DNA of 21,005 nucleotides from CAZJOD01 sp964547525 (GCA_964547525.1 CAZJOD010000054.1:1-21005), one strand, 5' to 3'; counted from the stretch's first letter, positions 1 through 6,541 are shown. Made by a program: numbers and translations. The notes: generated by a model not told the origin, from the letters alone.

Positions 1-24
1 CACTATGCCCTATATCTATGTGTT

Positions 25-1086
25 TTATTGTCCGCTGATTTCAAATGTTACATTTGTATATTGCAGTTCAACGGTTATATCTTCCAGTTTCAGGTTCAAA
101 GCAATTAATTCTTCTTCTTTCTCTTTAATTAATTCGCTTTTTTCACTTTGTTTTTCATTTAGTTCTTCTAAATTGTCTTTTAATTCTTCGATCCTATTTT
201 CTATTAGTTTAATATCATATTCATAATTTATCACAGAAACTTCATTTTCTATAAAACCTTGTATAAGCCCGTTGTTCTTTAACGCCCAAATATCCTCTAA
301 AAGAGCCGAATAAGAATTTGCAGGTACAGAAAATATCAGGTACACATCGCCGTCATTGGCTGTAGAGTAATTCTCCTGTTCATATTTACCGTTGTATTTG
401 ATTACAAGATCCTTTATCTCTTTTGTGGTTTCAGGTTGTTTTTCAGTGATAACATTAATCTTATAACATTTTTGAAAATAGAAACTTTCGTCGCTTCCCC
501 GCTCCAAGTTTGCCATTAAAGATATCCTGTCTTCCGGTGTTTTCTGTTCACCTTCAGTTTCAACTTTAGTTTCACCTTTTATCCCTCCCGCATAATCAGG
601 AACATCCCCTTTGTCTTCGAGACTTTTAATTGAAAGCATCTCGCCGGTATCTTCCATGTTTTTTGTAAAATGATTTTGAAGCAGTCGATCACCACTTACA
701 ATCACTCCGAAGACGATGAGAACACAAGCGGCCATGGTAGCCACCGTTTGTACGATTCTACGTCCTACCGGTTTTTTTGTTTTTTCTTTGTGCTTAAATT
801 CCACTATTTTCTGTTCTACATCTTGTATTTCTTCTACTGTTACATTTCTGTCCGACTCCGGTTTATTAAGATCATGCAAAGATTTTTTCAAATTCTCATG
901 GAACGACGGAGGAAGGTCAATATTACGAACAGTATTCAATAAGCCGACGGTTTTTCTTAAATCATTTAATACTTTTTTACATTGCTCACATGTATCTGCA
1001 TGAGTCTCAAAAGCATCAATTTGTTTTTGATTTAATGTTCCGTCAATATAATCGAAAACTTTTAGTTCAAATTCTTTACACTTCAT
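25..1086 (-). CDS. Membrane anti-sigma factor: N-terminal zinc finger, one TM segment, DUF4349-like C-terminus
   Basis: Likely partner and inhibitor of the ECF sigma factor encoded 32 nt upstream. Residues 1-40 resemble an anti-sigma zinc-binding domain, with H29, C33 and C36 in an HxxxCxxC arrangement and C3 as a possible fourth ligand. A charged linker leads to one clear transmembrane helix at about 111-131. The remaining ~220 residues would be extracytoplasmic. Near the C-terminus is a long Glu/Lys-rich coiled coil (about 290-335) followed by a beta-like tail, which resembles the DUF4349 fold often found in membrane-tethered Firmicute proteins. An AGGAGG lies about 12 nt before the ATG. 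Seen: the HxxxCxxC motif, TM helix and coiled coil. Known: zinc-finger anti-sigma factors hold ECF sigmas at the membrane. Inferred: the outer domain senses an envelope signal. The DUF4349 label is from pattern memory and less certain than the anti-sigma role. Confidence 0.8.
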   Translation of the reverse strand: MKCKEFELKVFDYIDGTLNQKQIDAFETHADTCEQCKKVLNDLRKTVGLLNTVRNIDLPPSFHENLKKSLHDLNKPESDRNVTVEEIQDVEQKIVEFKHKEKTKKPVGRRIVQTVATMAACVLIVFGVIVSGDRLLQNHFTKNMEDTGEMLSIKSLEDKGDVPDYAGGIKGETKVETEGEQKTPEDRISLMANLERGSDESFYFQKCYKINVITEKQPETTKEIKDLVIKYNGKYEQENYSTANDGDVYLIFSVPANSYSALLEDIWALKNNGLIQGFIENEVSVINYEYDIKLIENRIEELKDNLEELNEKQSEKSELIKEKEEELIALNLKLEDITVELQYTNVTFEISGQ

Positions 1087-1118
1087 TAACCTTCATACCT
1101 CCTTTCCGTTTTATATAT

Positions 1119-1715
1119 TTATTTGACGATATATTCATCGAAAAGTTCCCCTTTTTCTAAAATCAATTCTTTTAATGCCAATCTTGCACGGTTTATTCTC
1201 GATTTAACCGTTCCTAAACTTACATCGGTTATTTGTGAAATCTCATCATATGAGAATCCTTGGATATCCCTCAAAATTAAAGCTAATTTTTGATCATCAG
1301 GTAATTTATTCAGCATTTTTTGCATTAAACCGGTTATCTCATTTTGCTCTAAAATTGTTTCCGGATTATTCTTATCGGTTGGAATTTGCAATTCCATTTC
1401 ATCTCCGTTGTATTGAACGGACTTGTCGATTGATTCTGTCAATTTATTTTGCCTTGTTCTGACAAAATCGATACAGGTATTTGTTATAATTCTATATAAC
1501 CATGTAGAGAATGAAGATTGTCCTTTGAATTTCTTTATATTGTTAAAAGCACGTATAAAAGCCTCCTGAGTAATATCTTCCGCATCTTCAGGATTCTTTA
1601 AAAATCTGTACGCAATGTTGAAAGCTTTTTTCTCATGTCCTTTTATCAACATTTCAAAAGCATCTACATCACCTTTTCTTGCTTTTGCAAGCAGTATTTT
1701 TTCGTATTCACTCAT
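1119..1715 (-). CDS. ECF-family RNA polymerase sigma factor (SigW-like)
   Basis: A 198-residue sigma-70 family factor of the extracytoplasmic-function type. It has only regions 2 and 4. Region 2 (about 20-90) carries the NPEDAEDITQEAF core-binding stretch and the FSTWLYRIITN helix. Region 4 (about 138-181) holds the helix-turn-helix ending in VSLGTVKSRINRARLAL. A polar linker of about 45 residues joins them. The ATG at 1715 is preferred over a TTG two codons upstream because a run of six G sits 7 nt before it. The gene follows trmD after 48 nt with no evident promoter or terminator between, and the anti-sigma gene follows after 32 nt. Transcription is therefore probably read-through from rimM-trmD, perhaps with an autoregulated promoter I cannot identify. 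The target regulon is unknown from this window. Confidence 0.9.
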   Translation of the reverse strand: MSEYEKILLAKARKGDVDAFEMLIKGHEKKAFNIAYRFLKNPEDAEDITQEAFIRAFNNIKKFKGQSSFSTWLYRIITNTCIDFVRTRQNKLTESIDKSVQYNGDEMELQIPTDKNNPETILEQNEITGLMQKMLNKLPDDQKLALILRDIQGFSYDEISQITDVSLGTVKSRINRARLALKELILEKGELFDEYIVK

Positions 1716-1763
1716 TTGCAACCCCCCTGTGGGTATTTGCTCGGTCGGCTTTTCATAAATCTT

Positions 1764-2507
1764 CTACCCGTTATCTTGTTTGAATTTAAGATATTCCCTC
1801 AATACCGATTCCGGAAGCTCCAAGCGGGAAAACATATCCGGTCTGTTCTTTTCGGTAATCATCAAACTTCTAAAATATCTCCATCGTTTTATATTTTCAT
1901 GATGTCCGGATAAAAGGACTTCGGGAACTTTTCTGTTTAAAATTATCTCCGGACGGGTATATTGTGGATATTCCAAAAGTCCTTCATAATGAGATTCGTT
2001 TATATATCCTTCTTCATCCGATAAAACACCGGGTATTAAACGGCTTACCGCATCTATTAAAACAAGAGCCGGAATTTCACCGCCGGTTAAAACATAATCA
2101 CCTATAGAAACTTCTTTGTCGACTATCTCATCAATAACTCTTTGATCAAGGCCTTCATAATGACCACACAATACACATACACGATCATATAAAGAAAGTT
2201 CTTTAGCAATATTTTGATTTAAAACCTCCCCCTTAGGGGACATATATACCAGTATACTTTTTTCCGTAGGAGTCTGACTACTTTTGATTTTTAGATATGT
2301 ATCATACACCGGTTGAACGGTCATAACCATACCTTGTCCTCCTCCGTAGGGGTAATCGTCTGTTTTTTTATGCTTATTAACGGAATTTTCTCTTATATCG
2401 TGTAATTTTACATCAATAAGTTCTTTGTTTAGCGCTCTTCCTATTACACTTAGCTTTAATATATCGAAATATTCCGGGAATATAGTCATTACATCAAATC
2501 GGATCAT
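1764..2507 (-). CDS. trmD: tRNA (guanine-N1-)-methyltransferase TrmD
   Basis: Methylates N1 of G37 in tRNAs reading CNN codons, using S-adenosylmethionine, which prevents +1 frameshifting. At 247 residues it has the usual length. Family hallmarks: N-terminal MTIFPEYF, the DDYPYGGGQGM loop (50-60), CGHYEGLDQRV (114-123), and the SPOUT trefoil-knot stretch GDYVLTGGEIPALVLIDAVSRLIPGVL-like at 136-162 with R156. The C-terminus has YTRPE and LLSGHHENIKRWR. The residue lining up with the catalytic Asp169 of E. coli TrmD appears to be Glu171, in NESHYEGLLE. Its start overlaps the end of rimM by 14 nt, with GAAGGA about 8 nt before the ATG, so translation is probably coupled. In Bacillus rplS follows trmD. 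Here an ECF sigma gene does. Confidence 0.97.
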   Translation of the reverse strand: MIRFDVMTIFPEYFDILKLSVIGRALNKELIDVKLHDIRENSVNKHKKTDDYPYGGGQGMVMTVQPVYDTYLKIKSSQTPTEKSILVYMSPKGEVLNQNIAKELSLYDRVCVLCGHYEGLDQRVIDEIVDKEVSIGDYVLTGGEIPALVLIDAVSRLIPGVLSDEEGYINESHYEGLLEYPQYTRPEIILNRKVPEVLLSGHHENIKRWRYFRSLMITEKNRPDMFSRLELPESVLREYLKFKQDNG

Positions 2508-3012
2508 CTCTTAATCCTTCCATTACACAAACATCTATCCTTCGTTTACTTATATCGACATTTAATATACATTGTTTTATTACAGGAAGCAGTAATTCTT
2601 TTCCATCGATTTCTTTTACTACGTATACATCATTAGCTCCGGTTTGCATTACATCTTCCAAAACACCAATTAAAACAGCGTTTTCATAAACCTGCATCCC
2701 AATCAAATCACAAATTAAGTATCTTCCCTCCGGAAGCTTCACAGTATTGCTTCTATCTACGAATAAACCGAATTTCCTCAGAGCCTCGGCTTGATTTCTA
2801 GATTCAACTTCTTGAAACTTTATCAACGGATATCCGTTGTAAATACGCACACTATCTATATTAAATTTGTTCAAATCGGTTTCGTCTTCACCAACCCATA
2901 CATAGTTGAGTTCTAAAAACCTTTCATTATTATCTGTAATAGGGTAAATTTTTACTTCACCTTTTATACCGTGAGCATCTATTATATTCCCAATCCTAAT
3001 ATATTCTATCAT
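2494..3012 (-). CDS. rimM: 16S rRNA-processing / 30S maturation factor RimM
   Basis: Assembly factor that binds ribosomal protein S19 and helps mature the 3' (head) domain of the 30S subunit. The 172-residue protein has the family start YIRIGNIIDAHGIKGEVKIYP (residues 4-24), the N-terminal RimM beta-barrel up to about 90, and a C-terminal PRC-barrel (about 95-170) with GVLEDVMQTGANDVYVV and ELLLPVI. The ribosome-binding site is modest (AAGG about 9 nt before the ATG). Two plausible promoters lie directly upstream, so rimM-trmD can be transcribed separately from the ffh-rpsP-khpA block. The C-terminal codons overlap the trmD start. ylqD, which precedes rimM in B. subtilis, is absent. Confidence 0.95.
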   Translation of the reverse strand: MIEYIRIGNIIDAHGIKGEVKIYPITDNNERFLELNYVWVGEDETDLNKFNIDSVRIYNGYPLIKFQEVESRNQAEALRKFGLFVDRSNTVKLPEGRYLICDLIGMQVYENAVLIGVLEDVMQTGANDVYVVKEIDGKELLLPVIKQCILNVDISKRRIDVCVMEGLRDDPI

Positions 3013-3044
3013 TTTACTGCCTTATCATGTTAAAATTTATGTTA

Positions 3045-3072
3045 ATTATACCATACCTGCATAAACGTTCAA
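3045..3072 (-). promoter_or_regulatory. Proximal rimM promoter, extended -10
   Basis: Read on the minus strand: TTGAAC (-35), 16-nt spacer, TATAAT (-10) preceded by TGG, giving an extended -10. The -10 lies about 35 nt before the rimM ATG, a suitable position for a short leader. Assigned by eye from consensus matching only. Confidence 0.65.
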
Positions 3073-3077
3073 TAATC

Positions 3078-3107
3078 ATTATACACATAATAACCGTCTT
3101 TAAGCAA
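3078..3107 (-). promoter_or_regulatory. Distal rimM promoter candidate
   Basis: Read on the minus strand: TTGCTT, 18-nt spacer, then a perfect TATAAT. It lies just upstream of the proximal promoter, so rimM-trmD-sigma may have tandem promoters. It is weaker than the proximal one because of its -35 and longer spacer. Confidence 0.45.
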
Positions 3108-3221
3108 ATTTTATTGCTTGCCGAACATTATAACCTAATTATAAACTTCAGGGTGTCGAACCAATACTTTTTGGCCTGTTACTCACAGCAATTAGTCGTA
3201 ACGTTTCTCAAAGAATAGTAA

Positions 3222-3287
3222 GGTATGTATCGATCATACCCGTAAAGGCGTACCTTTTTAAAATAAAATTTAAAAATGTTCCTATTT
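3222..3287. repeat. Hairpin element, copy 2 (rimM-proximal)
   Basis: Plus-strand order: a 6-bp hairpin GGTATG/CATACC (3222-3227 with 3235-3240) with loop TATCGAT, a short link with GGCGTACC, an AT-only hairpin TTTTTAAA/TTTAAAAA (3255-3262 with 3269-3276), and a closing TTCCTATTT. It lines up with the copy at 3294-3367. The active strand is unknown. It lies upstream of the rimM promoters and beyond the khpA terminator, so it is probably not part of either mRNA leader unless there is read-through. Confidence 0.6.
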
Positions 3288-3293
3288 AATAAG

Positions 3294-3367
3294 ACCTGTG
3301 GCAGTATCGAGCGTCCTCAGGCCGGTGTACATTTTTAAAATCAAGTTTTAAAAATATATCCTATTTT
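3294..3367. repeat. Hairpin element, copy 1 (khpA-proximal)
   Basis: Same architecture as the copy at 3222-3287. A 7-bp stem with one T-T mismatch, CCTGTGG/CCTCAGG (3295-3301 with 3315-3321), closes a loop containing TATCGA. Then come GGTGTAC, an AT-only hairpin of 9 bp (3332-3340 with 3346-3354) and ATCCTATTTT. The first stem has a different sequence from the other copy but still pairs, while the loop core TATCGA, the GTAC link, the AT stem and the CCTATTT end are kept. That pattern suggests selection on structure. I do not recognise it as any riboswitch or RNA family I can recall. Confidence 0.6.
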
Positions 3368-3377
3368 GTAAAACAAA

Positions 3378-3405
3378 GGCGGAAGGTAGAAGCCTTCCGC
3401 CTTTT
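3378..3405. terminator. Bidirectional intrinsic terminator after khpA
   Basis: Perfect 9-bp GC-rich stem GGCGGAAGG/CCTTCCGCC (3378-3386 with 3393-3401) and a 6-nt loop. Read on the minus strand it is followed by TTTGTTTT, about 75 nt past the khpA stop, and ends the ylxM-ffh-rpsP-khpA transcript. Read on the plus strand it is followed by TTTT, so it could also stop antisense transcription coming from the repeat region. Confidence 0.9.
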
Positions 3406-3476
3406 AATAAACCGGGTATACGGTTATATATGTGAAGTAATATTAAGATCAAGGAATTATTACCTTTACTATAAAA

Positions 3477-3707
3477 TTATTGTATGATCTCAACCACAAC
3501 TCTTTTATTATCTTTAACCGCAGCGGCTTTTACCACCGTTCTGATTGCTTTAGCTATTCTACCTTGTTTCCCTATAACTTTTCCCATATCTTCTTCAGTA
3601 ACCCTTAATTCTAAAATTGTGGATTTCTCTCCGACAACCTCGTTAACGGATACTTGCTCAGGATAATCTACCAGTGCTTTTGCTATCGTTTCCAGCAACT
3701 CTTTCAT
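3477..3707 (-). CDS. khpA: KH-domain RNA-binding protein KhpA (YlqC)
   Basis: Small KH-domain RNA-binding protein, 76 residues. The sequence is essentially one KH domain, with the nucleic-acid-binding GKVIGKQGR loop at about 42-50 followed by a helix rich in Ala and Val (IAKAIRTVVKAAA). In Firmicutes KhpA pairs with KhpB (Jag/EloR) and affects cell elongation and RNA binding. The partner is not in this window. GGAGG lies about 10 nt before the ATG. It follows rpsP after 92 nt and is the last gene before the strong terminator. The rpsP-khpA adjacency is the conserved Firmicute arrangement, which supports the name. Confidence 0.93.
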   Translation of the reverse strand: MKELLETIAKALVDYPEQVSVNEVVGEKSTILELRVTEEDMGKVIGKQGRIAKAIRTVVKAAAVKDNKRVVVEIIQ

Positions 3708-3799
3708 AATGTAATTACCTCCGGTTGTTATTTTTATCTACACTCTCTAATATGTGAATAATATAAAATAACTATTCGTTTTATATGATATTTCAAAAA

Positions 3800-4081
3800 T
3801 TATTCACCCGGTTCCGATACGACTTCAGCAGATTGTTCTTTTATAATACCTGCAATTTTGAATAAACCTCTAACCGTGTCCGTAGGTTGAGCTCCGTTTT
3901 GGATCCATTTTGCAGCTTTATCTTTATCTACTAATATGGAATTATCAACCGTCTTAGGATTGTAAGAACCTATTTCATCTATAACTTTACCATCCCTAGC
4001 ATTTCTTGAATCGGCAACCACTATCCTGTAAAAGGGATTTTTTTTGGCACCTATCCTCTTTAATCTTATTTTAACTGACAT
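3800..4081 (-). CDS. rpsP: 30S ribosomal protein S16
   Basis: Small-subunit protein S16, 93 residues and full length. The N-terminal block VKIRLKRIGAKKNPFYRIVV and the following ADSRNARDGKVIDEIGSYNP are diagnostic. The C-terminal tail after about residue 80 is Glu-rich and variable, as is usual. A strong AAGGAGG lies about 10 nt before the ATG. It starts 33 nt after the ffh stop and is part of the ylxM-ffh-rpsP-khpA operon, so its synthesis is tied to the SRP protein. Confidence 0.97.
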   Translation of the reverse strand: MSVKIRLKRIGAKKNPFYRIVVADSRNARDGKVIDEIGSYNPKTVDNSILVDKDKAAKWIQNGAQPTDTVRGLFKIAGIIKEQSAEVVSEPGE

Positions 4082-4114
4082 TCGAATACACCTCCTTCAT
4101 TTAAGTGTCATATG

Positions 4115-5458
4115 TTAAAAGGGAAACTGCATGTTTTTCATGCCTTTAAACCCTTTTTTACCTTTTTTATTAAAAGATTTCATCATTTTATTAATTTGTT
4201 CAAAATCCTTCAAAAGTCTGTTTACATCCGGAACCCCTGTTCCGCTTCCGGCAGCGATCCTCTTTTTTCTGGAAGCATCTATTATGCCGGGATTGATTCT
4301 TTCTTTCATAGTCATGGATCGTATAATGGCCTTTATACGTTTTATTTTATTTTCATCCACACTCATTCCTTTTAGGGCTTTACCGTCTACACCCGGTATC
4401 ATACCCAGTAATTCATCCAAAGGACCCATCTTTTGCATTTCTTCCATCTGGTCTAAAAAATCGTTCAAATCAAACCCTTTCGCTCTGATCTTCTTTTCAA
4501 GCTCAATAGCTTTTTTTTCATCAAAGTTTTCCTGGGCTTTTTCTATTAAACTTAAAACGTCTCCCATTCCAAGTATACGTGATGCCATCCTGTCCGGATA
4601 GAAAGGTTCTATATCGTTTAACTTTTCTCCCATTGATGCGAATTTTATAGGTTTACCCGTTATTGTTTTTACCGTTAACGCGGCACCGCCTCTTGTATCA
4701 CCGTCAAGCTTAGTAAGAATGACACCATCAATACCGACTAATTCACTAAATGATTTTGCCACGTTAACCGCATCCTGTCCTGTCATTGAATCAACCGTCA
4801 AAAGTACTTCATGAGGTTTAACCTTTGATTTTATATCTTTTAATTCTTTCATCAATTCTTCGTTTATATGCAATCTACCGGCAGTATCTATTAAAACAGT
4901 ATCATAACCTTTCTTAATTGCATATGAAACGGCATTATCTGCAATTTTAACAGCATTTTTTGTTTCTTCTTCCGCATACACTTCAATATCCAATTGCTTT
5001 CCTATGACTTGTAGCTGTTTTATGGCTGCAGGTCTGTATATATCACACGCTACCAATAAGGGCTTTTTATTATCTTTCCTCAGCAAGTTTGCAATCTTAC
5101 CACATGCGGTTGTTTTACCCGCACCTTGAAGACCTACCAGCATATATATTGAAGGAGGTTTTGACGAATACACTATCTTAGATACACCACCGCCTAAAAG
5201 TTCGATTAATTCTTCATTAACGATCTTTATTATTTGTTGTCCCGGCGTCAGGCTTTCTAATACATCTCCTCCCATAGCTTTTTCAGTAATTTTATTTGTA
5301 AAATCCTTAACCACTTTATAATTGACATCAGCTTCAAGCAATGCCATTTTTATTTCTCGCATTACCTCTTTAAGGTCTTTTTCTGTAATTCTGGCTTTGC
5401 CTTTTAATTTTCTTACCGCTTCTTGCAATTTAGAAGACAATCCTTCAAAAATCGCCAT
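4115..5458 (-). CDS. ffh: Signal recognition particle protein Ffh (SRP54)
   Basis: GTPase subunit of the signal recognition particle. It binds SRP RNA and signal peptides of nascent membrane proteins and docks with FtsY. 447 residues with all three domains: N helical bundle (1-100), G domain (about 100-295) and Met-rich M domain (about 325-447). GTPase motifs: GLQGAGKTT 109-117, DTAGRLH 191-197, TKLDGD 249-254. The M domain carries the RNA-binding SRKKRIAAGSGT segment and ends in a basic, Met- and Phe-rich tail. The start follows ylxM by 16 nt with GAAGGA upstream. Its receptor FtsY is encoded about 4 kb upstream in the same direction. The SRP RNA gene is not seen here. Confidence 0.98.
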   Translation of the reverse strand: MAIFEGLSSKLQEAVRKLKGKARITEKDLKEVMREIKMALLEADVNYKVVKDFTNKITEKAMGGDVLESLTPGQQIIKIVNEELIELLGGGVSKIVYSSKPPSIYMLVGLQGAGKTTACGKIANLLRKDNKKPLLVACDIYRPAAIKQLQVIGKQLDIEVYAEEETKNAVKIADNAVSYAIKKGYDTVLIDTAGRLHINEELMKELKDIKSKVKPHEVLLTVDSMTGQDAVNVAKSFSELVGIDGVILTKLDGDTRGGAALTVKTITGKPIKFASMGEKLNDIEPFYPDRMASRILGMGDVLSLIEKAQENFDEKKAIELEKKIRAKGFDLNDFLDQMEEMQKMGPLDELLGMIPGVDGKALKGMSVDENKIKRIKAIIRSMTMKERINPGIIDASRKKRIAAGSGTGVPDVNRLLKDFEQINKMMKSFNKKGKKGFKGMKNMQFPF

Positions 5459-5474
5459 ATGTTACACCATCCTT

Positions 5475-5798
5475 CTAGAGAACGGAAATCAATAAATCGA
5501 TTTCACCATCCACAATTTTTATTCCGTTACGGTTAAGTATGCTTTTTATATTTTCCAATTGCTCTTTCATATCTTCGTTATGTCTTTTCAAACCTAAGGT
5601 ATCTTCGAAATTTTCCAGCAATTTTAAAGATTTTTTTATAGTATCGTGAGCAGCCTGTCTGGTTATACCCGCAAGCTCAGAGATTTCATTTAATGAGTAA
5701 TCTTCATTAATATACCAATTTAATATTTTCTTTTGTTTTTCGGTTAACAGATTTTCATATAAATCCATCAAAGTACCGATACCAACCACATCTTTCAT
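5475..5798 (-). CDS. ylxM: YlxM/p13-like helix-turn-helix protein, SRP-associated
   Basis: Small HTH protein of the UPF0122 (YlxM/p13) family, which in Firmicutes is encoded just upstream of ffh and whose streptococcal relative modulates SRP activity. Visible motifs: LYENLLTEKQKKILNWYINEDYS near the N-terminus and SLNEISELAGITRQAAHDTIKK, a sigma-region-4-like HTH. The C-terminal half is predicted helical. Start choice is uncertain. The frame opens with TTG at 5819 inside the upstream palindrome, with ATG at 5804 and 5798. I prefer 5798 (107 residues) because the LYENLL block then lies at the family's usual distance and a weak GGA sits 6 nt away. No strong Shine-Dalgarno is seen, unlike every neighbour, so translation may be weak or near-leaderless. 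Confidence 0.88.
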   Translation of the reverse strand: MKDVVGIGTLMDLYENLLTEKQKKILNWYINEDYSLNEISELAGITRQAAHDTIKKSLKLLENFEDTLGLKRHNEDMKEQLENIKSILNRNGIKIVDGEIDLLISVL

Positions 5799-5815
5799 AT
5801 ACATTCCATTTGAAA

Positions 5816-5849
5816 ACAATCTGTAAAGTTAAATTACTTTACAGATTGT
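5816..5849. promoter_or_regulatory. Perfect 14-bp-arm inverted repeat, likely operator of ylxM-ffh
   Basis: ACAATCTGTAAAGT (5816-5829) and ACTTTACAGATTGT (5836-5849) are exact reverse complements around a 6-nt centre. The upstream arm overlaps five bases of the -10 box, and the expected transcription start (about 5838) falls inside the repeat. The transcript would then lack most of one arm, so a DNA operator is more likely than an RNA hairpin. The core TGTAAAGT-n6-ACTTTACA does not match any repressor site I can name with confidence. Confidence 0.7.
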
Positions 5850-5873
5850 ACAGTATAATTTCTTTTTTGTCAA
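5845..5873 (-). promoter_or_regulatory. Promoter of ylxM-ffh-rpsP-khpA
   Basis: Read on the minus strand: perfect TTGACA (-35), 17-nt spacer, TACAAT (-10). It is the closest match to the sigma-A consensus in the window. The expected start site gives a leader of about 40 nt before the preferred ylxM ATG. Its -10 is covered by the palindrome at 5816-5849. Confidence 0.85.
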
Positions 5874-5963
5874 TCAAATAATTATATTTTTTAAACGGCA
5901 AAAAAATCATTAATTGAACTGTAATTGAGATCTATACCGACTCAGTTTGCTTTTTTTAATCAA

Positions 5964-6500
5964 TTACCCGGTCACAGTTCCGTATAAATCGGATAAAAAA
6001 TAAAATATTTCTTCCCCGAAAAGTATACCTGTAATTATAATCACTATTATCCATGTAATCAAAGAAAAGGCTATCCTTCTTTGATTAACGTTAACATACC
6101 TGCCAAAAGCCCATGTAAAGATTAAAACTATGTTCAAAACAGGTATTATCATCAAAAAAGGTAAAATAAAATAAAACCAAAAACTTAAAGGTTTCGATAG
6201 CTGCTCTTTTAAAAACTCCTTCCCGATTAACACAGTATCATCCGAAAGTGATTCGTCTTGTACGAACGTTAAAGTCTGTTGAGCGTTGTCTTTATTTTTG
6301 GCCGGTTTTTCGTCGTCTTTTATATCCGCTTCGACTTCGTTATTCTTTTCCGGTTCTTCTTTTGTATCATTAGGTATGCTTTTACTTTCATCAGTATTAT
6401 TATCTATATCGATGTTTTGTTTATCTATCAATCTTTTTCCACATTCGGCACAATAAATAATGCCTTCTTCGAAATCTTTCTTACAAGCTTCACAATACAT
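5964..6500 (-). CDS. Zinc-ribbon protein with two C-terminal TM helices, function unknown
   Basis: 178 residues. The N-terminal C3-x2-C6 and C17-x2-C20 pairs form a short zinc ribbon of the kind found at the front of many Firmicute membrane proteins. Residues 25-100 are acidic, Asn/Asp/Glu/Lys-rich and probably disordered. Two hydrophobic helices follow at about 106-132 and 143-161, separated by the basic loop VNVNQRR. The ATG at 6500 is preferred over the GTG at 6515, because the GTGAGG there then serves as ribosome-binding site 9 nt away. The gene lies 41 nt after the UPF0182 gene and is probably co-transcribed with it. I do not recognise a specific function. It could be a membrane-protein assembly or stress factor, but that is a guess. 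Confidence 0.8.
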   Translation of the reverse strand: MYCEACKKDFEEGIIYCAECGKRLIDKQNIDIDNNTDESKSIPNDTKEEPEKNNEVEADIKDDEKPAKNKDNAQQTLTFVQDESLSDDTVLIGKEFLKEQLSKPLSFWFYFILPFLMIIPVLNIVLIFTWAFGRYVNVNQRRIAFSLITWIIVIIITGILFGEEIFYFLSDLYGTVTG

Positions 6501-6541
6501 TGAAAAATACCTCACTGCTACATAATTTTAAAATCTAGAAC

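Larger units (their letters stand above)
3013..3476. other. 464-nt non-coding gap between khpA and rimM
   Basis: No credible gene. From the khpA side it holds about 70 nt of AT-rich sequence, a strong bidirectional terminator (3378-3405), two tandem copies of an unidentified hairpin element (3222-3367), about 90 nt with nothing recognised, and two sigma-A type promoters for rimM. In B. subtilis this position holds ylqD. A 63-codon plus-strand frame at 3027-3218 has no ribosome-binding site or recognisable product. Confidence 0.75.

Noticed and set aside
1066..1076. Six-codon upstream frame between the anti-sigma ribosome-binding site and its ATG
   Set aside because: Its ATG is only one base from AGGAGG, too close to be used. 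Probably chance.
3027..3218. 63-codon plus-strand open frame in the khpA-rimM gap
   Set aside because: No ribosome-binding site, no recognisable product, runs opposite to all genes and overlaps the rimM promoters.
3222..3367. Tandem glycine, guanidine (mini-ykkC), c-di-GMP or ZTP riboswitch
   Set aside because: None of the conserved core sequences I remember for these classes is present, and the element lies upstream of the rimM promoters rather than in its leader.
4131..4601. 156-codon plus-strand frame
   Set aside because: Antisense shadow of the ffh M domain, with no start signals or family resemblance.
5836..5963. Terminator for the zinc-ribbon gene in the gap before ylxM
   Set aside because: The only strong inverted repeat is at the ylxM promoter without a following T tract on the minus strand. 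Weak pairings near 5905-5955 are not convincing.
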